From: a virus
Strand: one strand, 5' to 3'
Virus record (IMG/VR): IMGVR_UViG_3300045741_000038
Location: 1 to 23,712 of that record
Length of the DNA stretch: 23,712 bases
In this document: piece after piece, positions 8,567 to 16,617 of the stretch
How the letters are laid out: each line of letters opens with the position of its first letter
Numbering within the stretch: the first letter of the stretch is position 1
Notes under the pieces: generated by a model
Told to the model about the DNA's origin: nothing
The model's database searches: none
What the model saw: only the letters and a program-made list of their open reading frames with translations
Translations under genes and position numbers: made by a program

Positions 8567-10683
8567 TTGGCCGTGCCCGCCGCGTCACCCTGGCCGTCCA
8601 TATTGAGGTTGATGACAAGCTCCTTGTTCGCCACCATCCAGCGACGAAGCTCAACGATGAGATCGGCAAGGTCCCCCTCCACCAGCCTTGCCCCGCCCGC
8701 GCTGGTCGGAGACGTTCCCTTTGCATACAGCGCGCTCATGGCCGATGCCCGTCCCCCGGGCTTCACGTTGGAGAGCATGTTGAGGATTTCGATATCAGAA
8801 GCAATGTCCCCGTTGTCCATGCCGAGGAACGTCCCCACGGGTCCCGTGAGCCCAAGAGAGTCTACCTTCACGTCACGGATGGCCCGGTCGATGGTCTGTA
8901 TCATGCCGAGGCTAAAATCCTTCCTCCTGAAAGCGTCGGAGAGCTTATACGCCATCCCCTTGCCCTGAAATGCCTTTAGCTCCGCTGGGCTCATTGAGGC
9001 AAGGCCGGTCGTCATGGCTGCGGCTGCCGATCCCATGGCAGGGTCGGTGTAGCCCTGGCCGAGCCCCGTTGACATGGCCCTCCCCAGGTAGTCCTCGACT
9101 ATCGGAAGTGTTGATCCCCGGAGATTCTTGGCTGCCTGGGCTTGCACGTCGGCGTATTGGTCGGCATACATCTTGTTCCGGATCCCGGGCAGATCGACTT
9201 TCAGCCCCTTCGCCAGAAGCTCGATCACTGTTCCCAGCCCCGTCTCGATTGCAGCCTTCGCGCCGGTGAGCCCGCTGCCGATTTCCCGGATCCTCTCTCG
9301 TATATCCTCCTGGATCGTGAGCAGCTTGACCTCCGGCGTATCCTGGACATTCGGCGCCGTCAACTCTTTCACGGCAGCCTCGGAATTGAGAATGTTCAAC
9401 CTTTCGGCGGTCGTGTAGTTCACACCGAACGTCTGCCGCAGCATTTCAATCCGGCTTGCCTCGTCCTTGCCAGCGTAGCTCCTGATTTTGTCGCGGATGG
9501 CCGTGAACATTTCCTTGTCGATGGTCTGTTCCATCCGCTTCATTACGTCGATGTAGTTCCCGCCCTTCGTCAAGGACTGCGCGGCCTGGAACATGATAAC
9601 GTCGGTATCCTTCGAGAGCGCCGTTGCACCGGCCACCGATTGCGTAAGCTGATTGATGAACTGCGCCCCGCGCGCCCCCTGGTACAGCGGCCCAAGCTGG
9701 GCTATCCAGTTTTGCGTCTCGCTGACCTTCGTGAATCCGGCGGTGACTCCCCTCTCCATCCCCGCCTCGACGATTTGCACCATTGCCTGGAGGTATTCGT
9801 TCGTCCGGCCCGTTCCCATTCCCGTGGCCTGGGCTCCGCCCGCCGCGAGCGCCAGCGGATTCCCGCCGAGCCCGAACAGTTGACCCATGCCGAGCGCGCG
9901 AGACCCCAAGGCCATGTCTACGTTCATGCCGCGCGTGTAGCCGAATAGATTCCGGCTCATGGCGTCTACGTCGCTCGGCTTCCCTCCAGCCTGGATGAGC
10001 CCCTTGAATACGAGGTTGCCCTCCTTGAGCGTGTAGCCGAACTCGGCCGCGCTCTGACTGGCCCGGCTCATGGACTCTTTGAACAGGAGACTGTTTTCCG
10101 CCGCGCTCTTTCCCAGGCCCCCGAGAGCCGCCGCGACGCTCATGCTATCCTGCATGACCGCCTCGTACTGTTCGGAGAGCTTGTTCAGGACCATGGCGGA
10201 TCCGGCGACGACCGCCGTGATTGCGCCCGCCACCTTTGCCGCCGCTGGCATGGACTGGAGAAAGCCCGCCGCCGTGTCGGTTGCACCGATGGCGGCTCCC
10301 GCGATATCGCCTGTACGCCCCAGGTTGGCGAACGTGGACCCGAGCCCCCGCAGGAGCTTGTTCGATTCGGCCAGGAAGTTGGTCTGCTGCCGCCTGGACT
10401 CTTTCTCCTCGTTCGTCTCCTGCTTTGGCCGGTCGTGGACGGCTGCCGGGCCCCCCTTTGGACCGCCCCCTGCGCCGCGCGCCTTCTCCAGCCCAGCGCC
10501 GATTTCCTTTATGTCCTGATTCAGCTTGTTGTACTGTTCCTGCAAGTCCTCGATGCCGAGAGCCTTCTTGGCCTCGCCAGCCTTGCGGATCACTTGATCC
10601 AGGGCCGACGTTGACTTTTGAGCGACCTGGGACAGATTCTCTGTCGCGTCTATGCGGACGCCGAGGTTAGCTTGATCGGACAT
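8563..10683 (-). CDS. Tail tape measure protein
   Basis: A 706-aa, Ala/Gly/Met-rich protein just after the tail chaperones and before the hub, the fixed place of the tape measure. Residues 42-70 are a charged coiled-coil stretch, 71-100 a Gly/Pro/charged linker, and about 147-167 a hydrophobic Ala/Val segment (AKVAGAITAVVAGSAMVL) that may enter the membrane during ejection. The rest is mainly helical. At roughly 0.15 nm per residue it predicts a tail of about 106 nm. No lytic domain is evident. The gene overlaps the preceding chaperone ORF by 17 bases. Confidence 0.88.
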   Translation of the reverse strand: MSDQANLGVRIDATENLSQVAQKSTSALDQVIRKAGEAKKALGIEDLQEQYNKLNQDIKEIGAGLEKARGAGGGPKGGPAAVHDRPKQETNEEKESRRQQTNFLAESNKLLRGLGSTFANLGRTGDIAGAAIGATDTAAGFLQSMPAAAKVAGAITAVVAGSAMVLNKLSEQYEAVMQDSMSVAAALGGLGKSAAENSLLFKESMSRASQSAAEFGYTLKEGNLVFKGLIQAGGKPSDVDAMSRNLFGYTRGMNVDMALGSRALGMGQLFGLGGNPLALAAGGAQATGMGTGRTNEYLQAMVQIVEAGMERGVTAGFTKVSETQNWIAQLGPLYQGARGAQFINQLTQSVAGATALSKDTDVIMFQAAQSLTKGGNYIDVMKRMEQTIDKEMFTAIRDKIRSYAGKDEASRIEMLRQTFGVNYTTAERLNILNSEAAVKELTAPNVQDTPEVKLLTIQEDIRERIREIGSGLTGAKAAIETGLGTVIELLAKGLKVDLPGIRNKMYADQYADVQAQAAKNLRGSTLPIVEDYLGRAMSTGLGQGYTDPAMGSAAAAMTTGLASMSPAELKAFQGKGMAYKLSDAFRRKDFSLGMIQTIDRAIRDVKVDSLGLTGPVGTFLGMDNGDIASDIEILNMLSNVKPGGRASAMSALYAKGTSPTSAGGARLVEGDLADLIVELRRWMVANKELVINLNMDGQGDAAGTAK

Positions 10684-11005
10684 CCGCTACCGCCTCGATG
10701 ATCTCGTTGATCTCGTCCTCGCTGTACCCCATGTCCTCGAACTCCTCTTTCGGCATCTCGGCCTCGGCGTCGTCCCGTTCTTTCTCGCGGCGCCTCTCCC
10801 GCAGGAACTCGTCACGGACTTCCTCCGGGGTTGCCTGGACCATGTAGGAGAGGTATAGAAGCTCACACTGTTCTTGCGTGAGCTTTAGGTACGACTCCTC
10901 GGTCGGCAGCTTCCGGAAGTGTTCAAGCGTCCACAGACGAATCCTTGTCCGTTCGCTCAGTCCCTCCAGCGTCTGCTCGGTAACTGATGGATTTGCCTGT
11001 GTCAC
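10667..11005 (-). CDS. Tail assembly chaperone, downstream (T-like) frame
   Basis: A 112-codon acidic ORF overlapping the upstream chaperone by 83 bases in the +1 frame and overlapping the tape measure start. The only start-like codon is GTG at 11005, with no good ribosome site before it (just GGA ten bases away). That GTG follows immediately after the TTT TTT C tract of the upstream gene, so the ORF is most simply read as the C-terminal extension of a G-GT fusion produced by frameshifting. It is rich in Glu/Arg helices (FLRERRREKERDDAEAEM). The fusion would be about 225 aa. Chaperones of this type coat the tape measure and recruit tube protein. Confidence 0.75.
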   Translation of the reverse strand: MTQANPSVTEQTLEGLSERTRIRLWTLEHFRKLPTEESYLKLTQEQCELLYLSYMVQATPEEVRDEFLRERRREKERDDAEAEMPKEEFEDMGYSEDEINEIIEAVADVRSS

Positions 11006-11345
11006 GAAAAAAGTCCAGGTATCTCCCGTAGAGATGCGACGTGAACGCGGTGTCAGGATAGTTTTCGGCTGCCCCGAGCTTCATCCACCATTCGGGCGCG
11101 TCGGTTACAACCACGTCCAGGGTCGCGTTCATCCGCATCATAAAGAGCGCCGTGTCGTCGAACTGCGCTATCGTATGACCGGCGCCGAGCATGTCGGCCA
11201 CACGAAGGTCGATCTGACGGCGCTCGAAGGGCGTCGGGTATTTCACCGTGAACGCACCGCGCTCCGTTTTGAAAACGGTCGAGAGGGTTTCCCCTTTCAG
11301 GACCCTCTCGACCAGCTTGTCCGATTCCGTGTTCTGCTTTGCCAT
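10923..11345 (-). CDS. Tail assembly chaperone, upstream (G-like) frame
   Basis: A 140-aa protein between tail tube and tape measure. Two ATG codons compete: the first, at 11351, is only one base from AAGGAGG, while the second, at 11345, has seven bases of spacing, so the second is chosen. The sequence includes RQIDLRVADML and a mixed helical pattern typical of lambda gpG-type chaperones. The last 27 residues (RDTGKSISYR onward) are only in the unshifted product. Identity is from position, size and the overlapping second frame; it shares no strong motif. Confidence 0.75.
   Translation of the reverse strand: MAKQNTESDKLVERVLKGETLSTVFKTERGAFTVKYPTPFERRQIDLRVADMLGAGHTIAQFDDTALFMMRMNATLDVVVTDAPEWWMKLGAAENYPDTAFTSHLYGRYLDFFRDTGKSISYRADAGGTERTDKDSSVDA
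11003..11013 (-). promoter_or_regulatory. Candidate programmed ribosomal frameshift site in tail chaperone gene
   Basis: On the coding strand the sequence reads GAC TTT TTT CGT GAC in the G frame. Shifting +1 at the second TTT (re-pairing to TTC) leads into GTG ACA CAG and the downstream ORF; a -2 slip on the six T run gives the same frame with one extra Phe. A -1 slip would read TCG TGA and stop at once, so the usual lambda-type direction is excluded. TTT CGT is the same core as the influenza PA-X +1 site. Confidence 0.6.
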
Positions 11346-11352
11346 GACCATG

Positions 11353-11359
11353 CCTCCTT
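11353..11359 (-). promoter_or_regulatory. Strong ribosome binding site deciding chaperone start
   Basis: AAGGAGG on the coding strand. It is one base from the first ATG (11351) but seven bases from the second (11345), so initiation at the second is strongly favoured. Confidence 0.75.
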
Positions 11360-11376
11360 GATTATGGCGTTGCCTG

Positions 11377-11865
11377 TCAGCTTACAAACTGCACCGAATC
11401 CGGCGTTTGCAGCCTCTTGATGGACATGAGCCGCATGTTGGCGGTCATGTATGCGTTCGGCGTGATGTTCTCGCCGTTGGACGCTACCACGCTTTCGGCG
11501 AACACGCTGCGCGGCTTCTGTGTCGCCTTGTTGAAGAACACGAGCCCGGCGAAGCGGCGCCCCAGGCCGTCCACCTGGACCGTATCGCGGTACGGTAGGA
11601 GATCGTCGAGCGTCACCTGCCCGCCATCCGCGTACAGCGTTTTCTTCTTTTCAGGGACGAACAGACCGATGTTGACGTTACACTGGTAGTTGTGGCTGTC
11701 CAGTGAGATCGGCCCGAGGTAGCCTACGACGTTGGCGGGTTGCACTCCCCAATCCTCGTCGTAGCTGGCTTGCGTGACCATGCCGATGGGAAGGAACTTG
11801 CCACTCCCGTCCAGGTCCACGCCGACGCCCATCCAGGCGCCACCGGTGATTGTTTTCTCTGCCAA
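11377..11865 (-). CDS. Tail tube protein
   Basis: A 162-aa protein directly after the sheath, the normal place of the tail tube of contractile phages. It starts with TTG, not ATG: AAGGAGG lies six bases upstream and overlaps the sheath stop region, so the start is well supported. The N-terminus (MAEKTITGGAWMGVGVDL) and strands such as NYQCNVNIGLFVPEKKKTLY fit the beta-barrel tube fold. A rare start codon with a perfect Shine-Dalgarno sequence for a high-copy protein is unusual. Confidence 0.8.
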   Translation of the reverse strand: MAEKTITGGAWMGVGVDLDGSGKFLPIGMVTQASYDEDWGVQPANVVGYLGPISLDSHNYQCNVNIGLFVPEKKKTLYADGGQVTLDDLLPYRDTVQVDGLGRRFAGLVFFNKATQKPRSVFAESVVASNGENITPNAYMTANMRLMSIKRLQTPDSVQFVS

Positions 11866-11871
11866 GATCGG

Positions 11872-11878
11872 CCTCCTT
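11872..11878 (-). promoter_or_regulatory. Strong ribosome binding site for tail tube TTG start
   Basis: Coding-strand AAGGAGG, partly overlapping the TAA stop of the sheath gene (11878-11880) and six bases before the TTG at 11865. This is the main evidence that TTG initiates the tube. Confidence 0.75.
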
Positions 11879-13617
11879 TACGCCGCTGCCGCGAACGTGC
11901 TGGCGAACACGCCCATGTTCTGCACGATGAACGCGAAGTTGAACGGCGCCACGAGGTTGCAGGAGTATTCGATCCTCACCGTATCCCCGTTCACACTCTT
12001 CACGTACCCCCAATACACGCGGTTGCCGTGATTCTGGTCCGCGACCACCAGCCCCATGTCCTTATAGAGCGCCATCTTCCCCGCGAAAACAGCATCCACG
12101 AAGCCAAGGAGATCGAGCGTGAGAGCCCGTCCGATGAACACGTTCTCGATGGCGCTGCGGAGATCGCGCGCCATGAACAGCGCCTCGCGCATCATCGAGA
12201 ACTCGCACTTGGCAAGCTCGCTCCCCTGGTAGGTGTTGATCGAGCGCGCCGTGACGAACGATCCATCCTTCTTGCGCTTTCCGACACACCCGCCCAGCGC
12301 GATACACGACTCGATTTCGGACTGCGTGAGCGTCTTTTCCCATCCGAAATGCGAAAGCTGCTTGTTCGTCAGCGGCTCGTTCGGAGCCACGGCGATTGCC
12401 TGTCCCAGCAGCCGCGCGGCGTAGTACGCTGGGCTCCAGGTCTTTGTCTTTGTGGGATCGTTGAAATCGGAGAATACGAACCCGGGGTACGCGCACATGC
12501 CCGCCGTACTATTGAGCGTGACACACCGCGTCTGGAACGCGCTCACGGACTCGCCAGCAGCCCCGCCGACAATGAACTGGCGCTCGCTCTTCCCGGTGCG
12601 GCTGTTCATCTTCTCGCAATGCGACTTGACCAGGAGATGGAACGCAGCGTCCTCGGAAGAGGTCCCGACAAGCTGGACGTTTTCCTGTTCGAGCAGGGTA
12701 AGCGCCGCCGTCATTTCCGAGCTTGTGTATGCACCGTCCGTACCCCCCGTGAGGTAGGTGTAGGTCGCATAGTTGTCGGGGATTGCCCGGCTCGCGGCTC
12801 CCGTATTGAACAGCGCGCTCCCGATCCACGGCATCGAGGCAAAGGCGTCGATGATGGCCTGGAGCGTAGACTTGAACGTGGCCGTCGTCGCCTTGATGAC
12901 AACCGAGCCGCCAACGTCAAGCTCTGTGCTCTTGGACGATCCCGTTCCGAGGAGCGTCGCCACATAGTTGGCCTGATCGTTGATGTAGTTCACAACGTCG
13001 TCCAGGGTCGGGAAGCTGGCAAAGGGCACAGAGAGCCCGCCGCCGCCGTCGATGCTGGTGGTGAGGTCCGTCTTGGAAATGCTGCATGTCGCCGTGGTGC
13101 AGGTCCCGTTGTAGCGGACGGTGATGCTGGGGCGGTCGATATCGTCCAGGACGATTGGCGTGTTGGCCTGGAAGCCCATGGTGAGCTTCTTGCCAGCGTT
13201 TGTCCCCGGCTCCAGCTTGAACTTCACCTGATTGCCATGGAGCCCATTGTCCCATGCCGTCAGAAGGATCAGGTTGATTGCCCCGGTATTCCCCTGGACG
13301 GTGAACCCGGCCTTGAGCCCTGGATTCACGCGCCATGCGGCAACGGCTTGCGGCCGTAGATCGTTGCCAGGATCGAAGGCATGAATGACGGCATCCAGGA
13401 GCGGCCCCGAGCGCAGCGTGTCGCGCGCCTGGGTGTCGCTGGTGAACCAGAGCAGCGTATTCGGCAACCCGCCACGGCTGTCACCGAGAATGACGCCCCG
13501 GTTGATGCTGACTGCCCCGCCCGCGCCCTGGAGGAAGTTCAGATCGGAGAACGCCCCCGGGTCGAGGTGCTGGGACGCTTTCCCGTTCGCCAGGAAAATC
13601 TGCGGTTTTACTCCCAT
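11878..13617 (-). CDS. Tail sheath protein
   Basis: A 579-aa protein of the contractile tail sheath family. Typical signs are an N-terminal GAFSDLNF/SINRGVILGDSRGG region, a middle with TYLTGGTDGAYTSSEM and then LLEQENVQLVGTSSED, KSERQFIVGGAAGES, and a C-terminal section with RSINTYQGSELAKCEF, AIENVFIGRALTLDLL and VRIEYSCNLVAPFNFAFIV. The order of these blocks matches known sheaths, and the length is in the normal range of about 400-650 aa. The C-terminus ends in a short Ala run. SD AAGGAG is eight bases upstream of ATG. It assembles around the tube and contracts during infection. Confidence 0.92.
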   Translation of the reverse strand: MGVKPQIFLANGKASQHLDPGAFSDLNFLQGAGGAVSINRGVILGDSRGGLPNTLLWFTSDTQARDTLRSGPLLDAVIHAFDPGNDLRPQAVAAWRVNPGLKAGFTVQGNTGAINLILLTAWDNGLHGNQVKFKLEPGTNAGKKLTMGFQANTPIVLDDIDRPSITVRYNGTCTTATCSISKTDLTTSIDGGGGLSVPFASFPTLDDVVNYINDQANYVATLLGTGSSKSTELDVGGSVVIKATTATFKSTLQAIIDAFASMPWIGSALFNTGAASRAIPDNYATYTYLTGGTDGAYTSSEMTAALTLLEQENVQLVGTSSEDAAFHLLVKSHCEKMNSRTGKSERQFIVGGAAGESVSAFQTRCVTLNSTAGMCAYPGFVFSDFNDPTKTKTWSPAYYAARLLGQAIAVAPNEPLTNKQLSHFGWEKTLTQSEIESCIALGGCVGKRKKDGSFVTARSINTYQGSELAKCEFSMMREALFMARDLRSAIENVFIGRALTLDLLGFVDAVFAGKMALYKDMGLVVADQNHGNRVYWGYVKSVNGDTVRIEYSCNLVAPFNFAFIVQNMGVFASTFAAAA

Positions 13618-13618
13618 G

Positions 13619-13861
13619 TTACCCTCTCCTTGTCAGATCGGCAGGTATGATCCGATCCCACTCCTTGATGGTGTGAAGCTCCCGTGAATGAAGGCCGTGG
13701 ACCATCTCCCGCAACGCGGGCGGAAGGTCGGGCCGTTTCTCCTCGATCCAGTCCAGCGCCGTGACTTCCGGGTCCGGTGGCCTCTCGATTGCCTCGTTCG
13801 CTGGCTGGGGCGCTCCCGGATCCAGGGGAAGCGCGGTTTCTTCGCCCTTTGTCTTACTCAT
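13619..13861 (-). CDS. Small protein upstream of sheath, unknown
   Basis: An 80-aa protein with a Pro-rich, acidic N-terminal half (ALPLDPGAPQPANEAIERPPDPE) and a charged helical C-terminal half (LREMVHGLHSRELHTIKEWDRII). It overlaps the preceding gene by eight bases and ends one base before the sheath ATG, so it is translationally coupled to both. Small proteins at this spot exist in several Mu/P2-like tail modules but I recognise no family. It could be a tail-assembly accessory protein; this is only from position. Confidence 0.6.
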   Translation of the reverse strand: MSKTKGEETALPLDPGAPQPANEAIERPPDPEVTALDWIEEKRPDLPPALREMVHGLHSRELHTIKEWDRIIPADLTRRG

Positions 13862-14579
13862 CGTGGATATCCTCCCGTAAATGAATGACCTCGCTCACTT
13901 CCAGGGTCTCCGTGTCTACCACAATCGTTTGGACCGGATAGTCCACGGGTATCGTCAGCGCCGCCCCGTACAGGATGCGCCCAAAATCGTAGTTGTAGAT
14001 GCCCGTCTTGTTCCCCGTTATCTGGTTCTCCCACAGCTTCACGTTGTACGTATCGTCCAGGGTGTTGCGGATATCGCTCGTGAGCCATGCCATGACGATA
14101 TCATAAAGGACGTTTTTCAACTCATGGACGGCATCCCACAAGTCCAGGGCGAGCGTGAATCGGCGGTGTGTCGCCGTAGCCTTTCCCCAAACGTAGCTCC
14201 CGGGCGCCGAGGTTGCCGCCGCCAGGGCGGAGACCGCTGCTGGCTTTATCTCGTAGCGTTTCGGATTCGCCACGATATCGGCCATCTCCGCGCTCGTGAA
14301 CTTGAAGTTCTCGGTGAGCACGGGGAAGTCGCCGCCCTCCGGCTTCCTCTCGTTCGTATGAGCCAGGGTGACGGAGGGGAAGAGGTTCACCTGATGGACC
14401 TCGGTACCGTTCATCTTCTGGTCCACCAGGAAGGCGAACGGTGTTATCTCGGAAATGCGGACAGCCGGGAAGTTTGGATAGATGGCTCCGAAATCAATGC
14501 CATCCGGTCCCAGGAACTTTTGAAGCTCCTCTACCAGCATCTCCAGGGCTGGCATTTTGTTGACGAACGTGTACTTCAT
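13854..14579 (-). CDS. Tail terminator/completion protein candidate
   Basis: A 241-aa protein between the gp10-like neck gene and the sheath, where tail terminator or completion proteins usually lie. It has an N-terminal helix MLVEELQKFLGP, a FAFLVDQKMNG strand, and a helical RRFTLALDLWDAVHELKNVLYDIVMAW segment followed by a C-terminal beta region (YGAALTIPVDYPVQTIVVDTE). It starts at an ATGA overlap with the upstream gene. Function is assigned from position and size only. Confidence 0.55.
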   Translation of the reverse strand: MKYTFVNKMPALEMLVEELQKFLGPDGIDFGAIYPNFPAVRISEITPFAFLVDQKMNGTEVHQVNLFPSVTLAHTNERKPEGGDFPVLTENFKFTSAEMADIVANPKRYEIKPAAVSALAAATSAPGSYVWGKATATHRRFTLALDLWDAVHELKNVLYDIVMAWLTSDIRNTLDDTYNVKLWENQITGNKTGIYNYDFGRILYGAALTIPVDYPVQTIVVDTETLEVSEVIHLREDIHDE

Positions 14580-15475
14580 GGAGTCAGCCCCATGTCAACC
14601 TTGATCCCGGCCGTTGCCGCCTCGTTCGCCATGTCCCGTATGTTGGCGACGACGTGCTGTGTCATGTTCATGGCCTTCATGCCGGGATGAATCCACTTGT
14701 CGGGCGCGCTGCGCGTCGAGATCACGCGGAACGTGAGGTAGCTGGAGTATTTCTGTGACAATCCGCTGGCCGTGTCCATGATGACCATGCCTTCGAGGTT
14801 GCGGTGCCCCGTATCGGTGATCCTGGAGCCCCACCAGTATTTCCTCCGCTTGATCTGTTCGCCCCAAAAGTTGGGCGAGGTAGAGGATATCGCGGTCCCT
14901 GCTGGGGTGTTCTGACGGTTGCGGACCTTGCTCTTGGCTATGTCCCCCGCTTCCATTCCTGTCAGCAGGGCCCGGTAGAGGTCCGAGGGAAGGACGCGCC
15001 CGCCTTTCAATTCTCCCGCGAGGTCGGCATTTGACTTCACGAGCCCCGTGTACTGTTTGCTGTCCGGGGTGAAGTGACGGAAAGGAACGATGAGATACGG
15101 GTAGGCGCGGCCGTCCTTTCCGATTGCGACGCGCCCTTTCGTGCCGTAGGGATGCGTCTCTTTCATGTCGTAGCTGGAGGTCCCATACTCCAGCCAGCGC
15201 GCGGGGAGGTAGTCTGTCCATACGACCCACGCGAAGGGACCCGTCTGCTTCATCTGGATAGACGCGGCATACTTTCCGTCCGGCATCTTCAAGCGGCGCC
15301 CGCTGCCCGGGATAAGCTCTCCGTTGGCATAGGACTGCCACTCGCTCTTTGCCATTTCCGCGATCTGGTTCAAGCTGGCCTCGAAGGCGGGAAACTTCCC
15401 GGAGCTGAGCATGTCCATCCGCCCCATGAAGTCACCCCAGCCTTCGATATCCAGGGACAGGTCCAGGTCGATCAA
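14576..15475 (-). CDS. Neck protein, HK97 gp10-like
   Basis: A 299-aa protein. The start is taken as TTG at 15475, overlapping the upstream TGA as TTGA, with AGGGGG eight bases before. A longer reading from 15652 would add 59 residues that are Arg/Pro-rich and overlap the previous gene, so it is rejected. The sequence includes ARWLEYGTSSYDMKETHPYG, the Gly-Thr-Ser element seen in HK97 gp10 and related head-tail completion proteins. It probably sits at the neck joining tail to connector. Confidence is moderate on family and good on the gene. Confidence 0.65.
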   Translation of the reverse strand: MIDLDLSLDIEGWGDFMGRMDMLSSGKFPAFEASLNQIAEMAKSEWQSYANGELIPGSGRRLKMPDGKYAASIQMKQTGPFAWVVWTDYLPARWLEYGTSSYDMKETHPYGTKGRVAIGKDGRAYPYLIVPFRHFTPDSKQYTGLVKSNADLAGELKGGRVLPSDLYRALLTGMEAGDIAKSKVRNRQNTPAGTAISSTSPNFWGEQIKRRKYWWGSRITDTGHRNLEGMVIMDTASGLSQKYSSYLTFRVISTRSAPDKWIHPGMKAMNMTQHVVANIRDMANEAATAGIKVDMGLTP

Positions 15476-16617
15476 ATCTCGTTCCCCCTGTTCATGCCAC
15501 CCGCGATCATCTTGAGCGCCACGCGGCGCGGGAATTGCTGGTTCTCCTGGGACCGCACGGAAGGCATGTCTTTCAGGACGGAGTACGTCGGGAAATACTC
15601 GAAAAAGACATAGACTTGCTCCCCTCCCGTGGGGCGGTGCCCTGAAATCCACCGTATCTGATTTCGGGAGGAGAGTATATAGTCCGTGCCCTCGACGTAG
15701 GTGTTTGCATCGTCATGCGGGAAGCTGGTGACTTTCGGAACGTCCGCCACGTAGTATTCGGGAACGTTGTCATAGTCGCCCGGCTGTTTCGTCAGCAGCC
15801 GCTTGGCGAAGCGCGTACCTACGCAGAGGGTGATGTAGTCCATATCCGCGACGCGGTAGGAGTTGGGGAAGGTGCATGTTGCGTCTCCCCCGATGTCCAC
15901 CAGGAACTTTTGCTCCTGCCTGGATTTTGTCTGACTCAGGATGGCGAACATGACCGGGCGGATGAAGTCAATGTCTGCCACCAGGATATCGTCCGCGTTC
16001 GGCTCTTGTCCTCCTCCAAACGTGAAGATGATCCTGTTATTGAAGAAGCTGGAGATGGTGTAGCTCACCGCCGTTCGGTGATTGACCAGGGTCCTCACGG
16101 CCACGATATCCCCGTGGACCGATCCGCCAGCTACCGGATAGCCCGTCCCTTCTATGAACGCGACTCCCGCTCCCTGGTAGCTGCCCGAGAGGATGCCCGA
16201 TTCCTTGAGCCCGCGCTCATAGGTGACAAACATCTTCTCGTATTGCGCGGGGTGCCTGGGCCCGGTGAACTTGAGGTATGTCCCCGTGACCGTTCCTGGA
16301 GTGTAATCGGCTCCCACCGAATCGCGCAGCCGTGTCACCTTCGTCGCCCGGTGCCCCGTTGGCATACGGACGATGCTCTCGGAGAACAGCGGTACCTCGC
16401 GGTCGTACTCGCGCGCCACGGTATCGAAGTGGTAGCGCATCCCGTCGCCGCCGCACACGGTACATTTGAGATCCGGCTTCCCCGTGTTCGCAACACAAGC
16501 GCACTTCTCCATCTGCATCCAGCGCACATACTGGCCGTGGCGGAGAATGAGATCGTCGAACGATTCCTTGTAGAGATGGGGAGTGACTATGTTTCCGAAA
16601 CCGGGAAGGACCCTCAT
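15472..16617 (-). CDS. Neck/head closure protein candidate with four-cysteine knuckle
   Basis: A 381-aa protein starting at an ATGA overlap. Residues 39-55 hold Cys39, Cys41, Cys52 and Cys55 in the pattern CxC-x10-CxxC followed by GGDG, a probable zinc-binding knuckle seen in some phage neck proteins. The rest is beta-rich with VTGTYLKFTGPRHPAQYEKMFV-type strands and a C-terminal YVFFEYFPTYSVL segment. Position after the connector suggests a stopper or head closure role, but the protein is larger than typical stoppers (~100-150 aa). Its function is inferred, not seen. Confidence 0.55.
   Translation of the reverse strand: MRVLPGFGNIVTPHLYKESFDDLILRHGQYVRWMQMEKCACVANTGKPDLKCTVCGGDGMRYHFDTVAREYDREVPLFSESIVRMPTGHRATKVTRLRDSVGADYTPGTVTGTYLKFTGPRHPAQYEKMFVTYERGLKESGILSGSYQGAGVAFIEGTGYPVAGGSVHGDIVAVRTLVNHRTAVSYTISSFFNNRIIFTFGGGQEPNADDILVADIDFIRPVMFAILSQTKSRQEQKFLVDIGGDATCTFPNSYRVADMDYITLCVGTRFAKRLLTKQPGDYDNVPEYYVADVPKVTSFPHDDANTYVEGTDYILSSRNQIRWISGHRPTGGEQVYVFFEYFPTYSVLKDMPSVRSQENQQFPRRVALKMIAGGMNRGNEI
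15484..15489 (-). promoter_or_regulatory. Ribosome binding site supporting TTG start of gp10-like gene
   Basis: Coding-strand AGGGGG, eight bases before the TTG at 15475, inside the end of the upstream gene. Together with the TTGA overlap it decides the start. Confidence 0.6.

Noticed and set aside
11003-11013. Classical -1 slippery heptamer on the T6 run
   Set aside because: A -1 slip reads TCG then TGA, so it ends immediately and cannot reach the downstream ORF.
11740-13359. 539-aa plus-strand open frame opposite the sheath gene
   Set aside because: It is antisense to a clear tail sheath gene, is Arg/His-rich without domains, and arises from GC-rich codon use on the other strand.
15476-15652. 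N-terminal extension of the gp10-like protein by 59 residues
   Set aside because: Extension overlaps the previous gene, is Arg/Pro-rich and lacks the TTGA coupling and AGGGGG site that support the TTG start.
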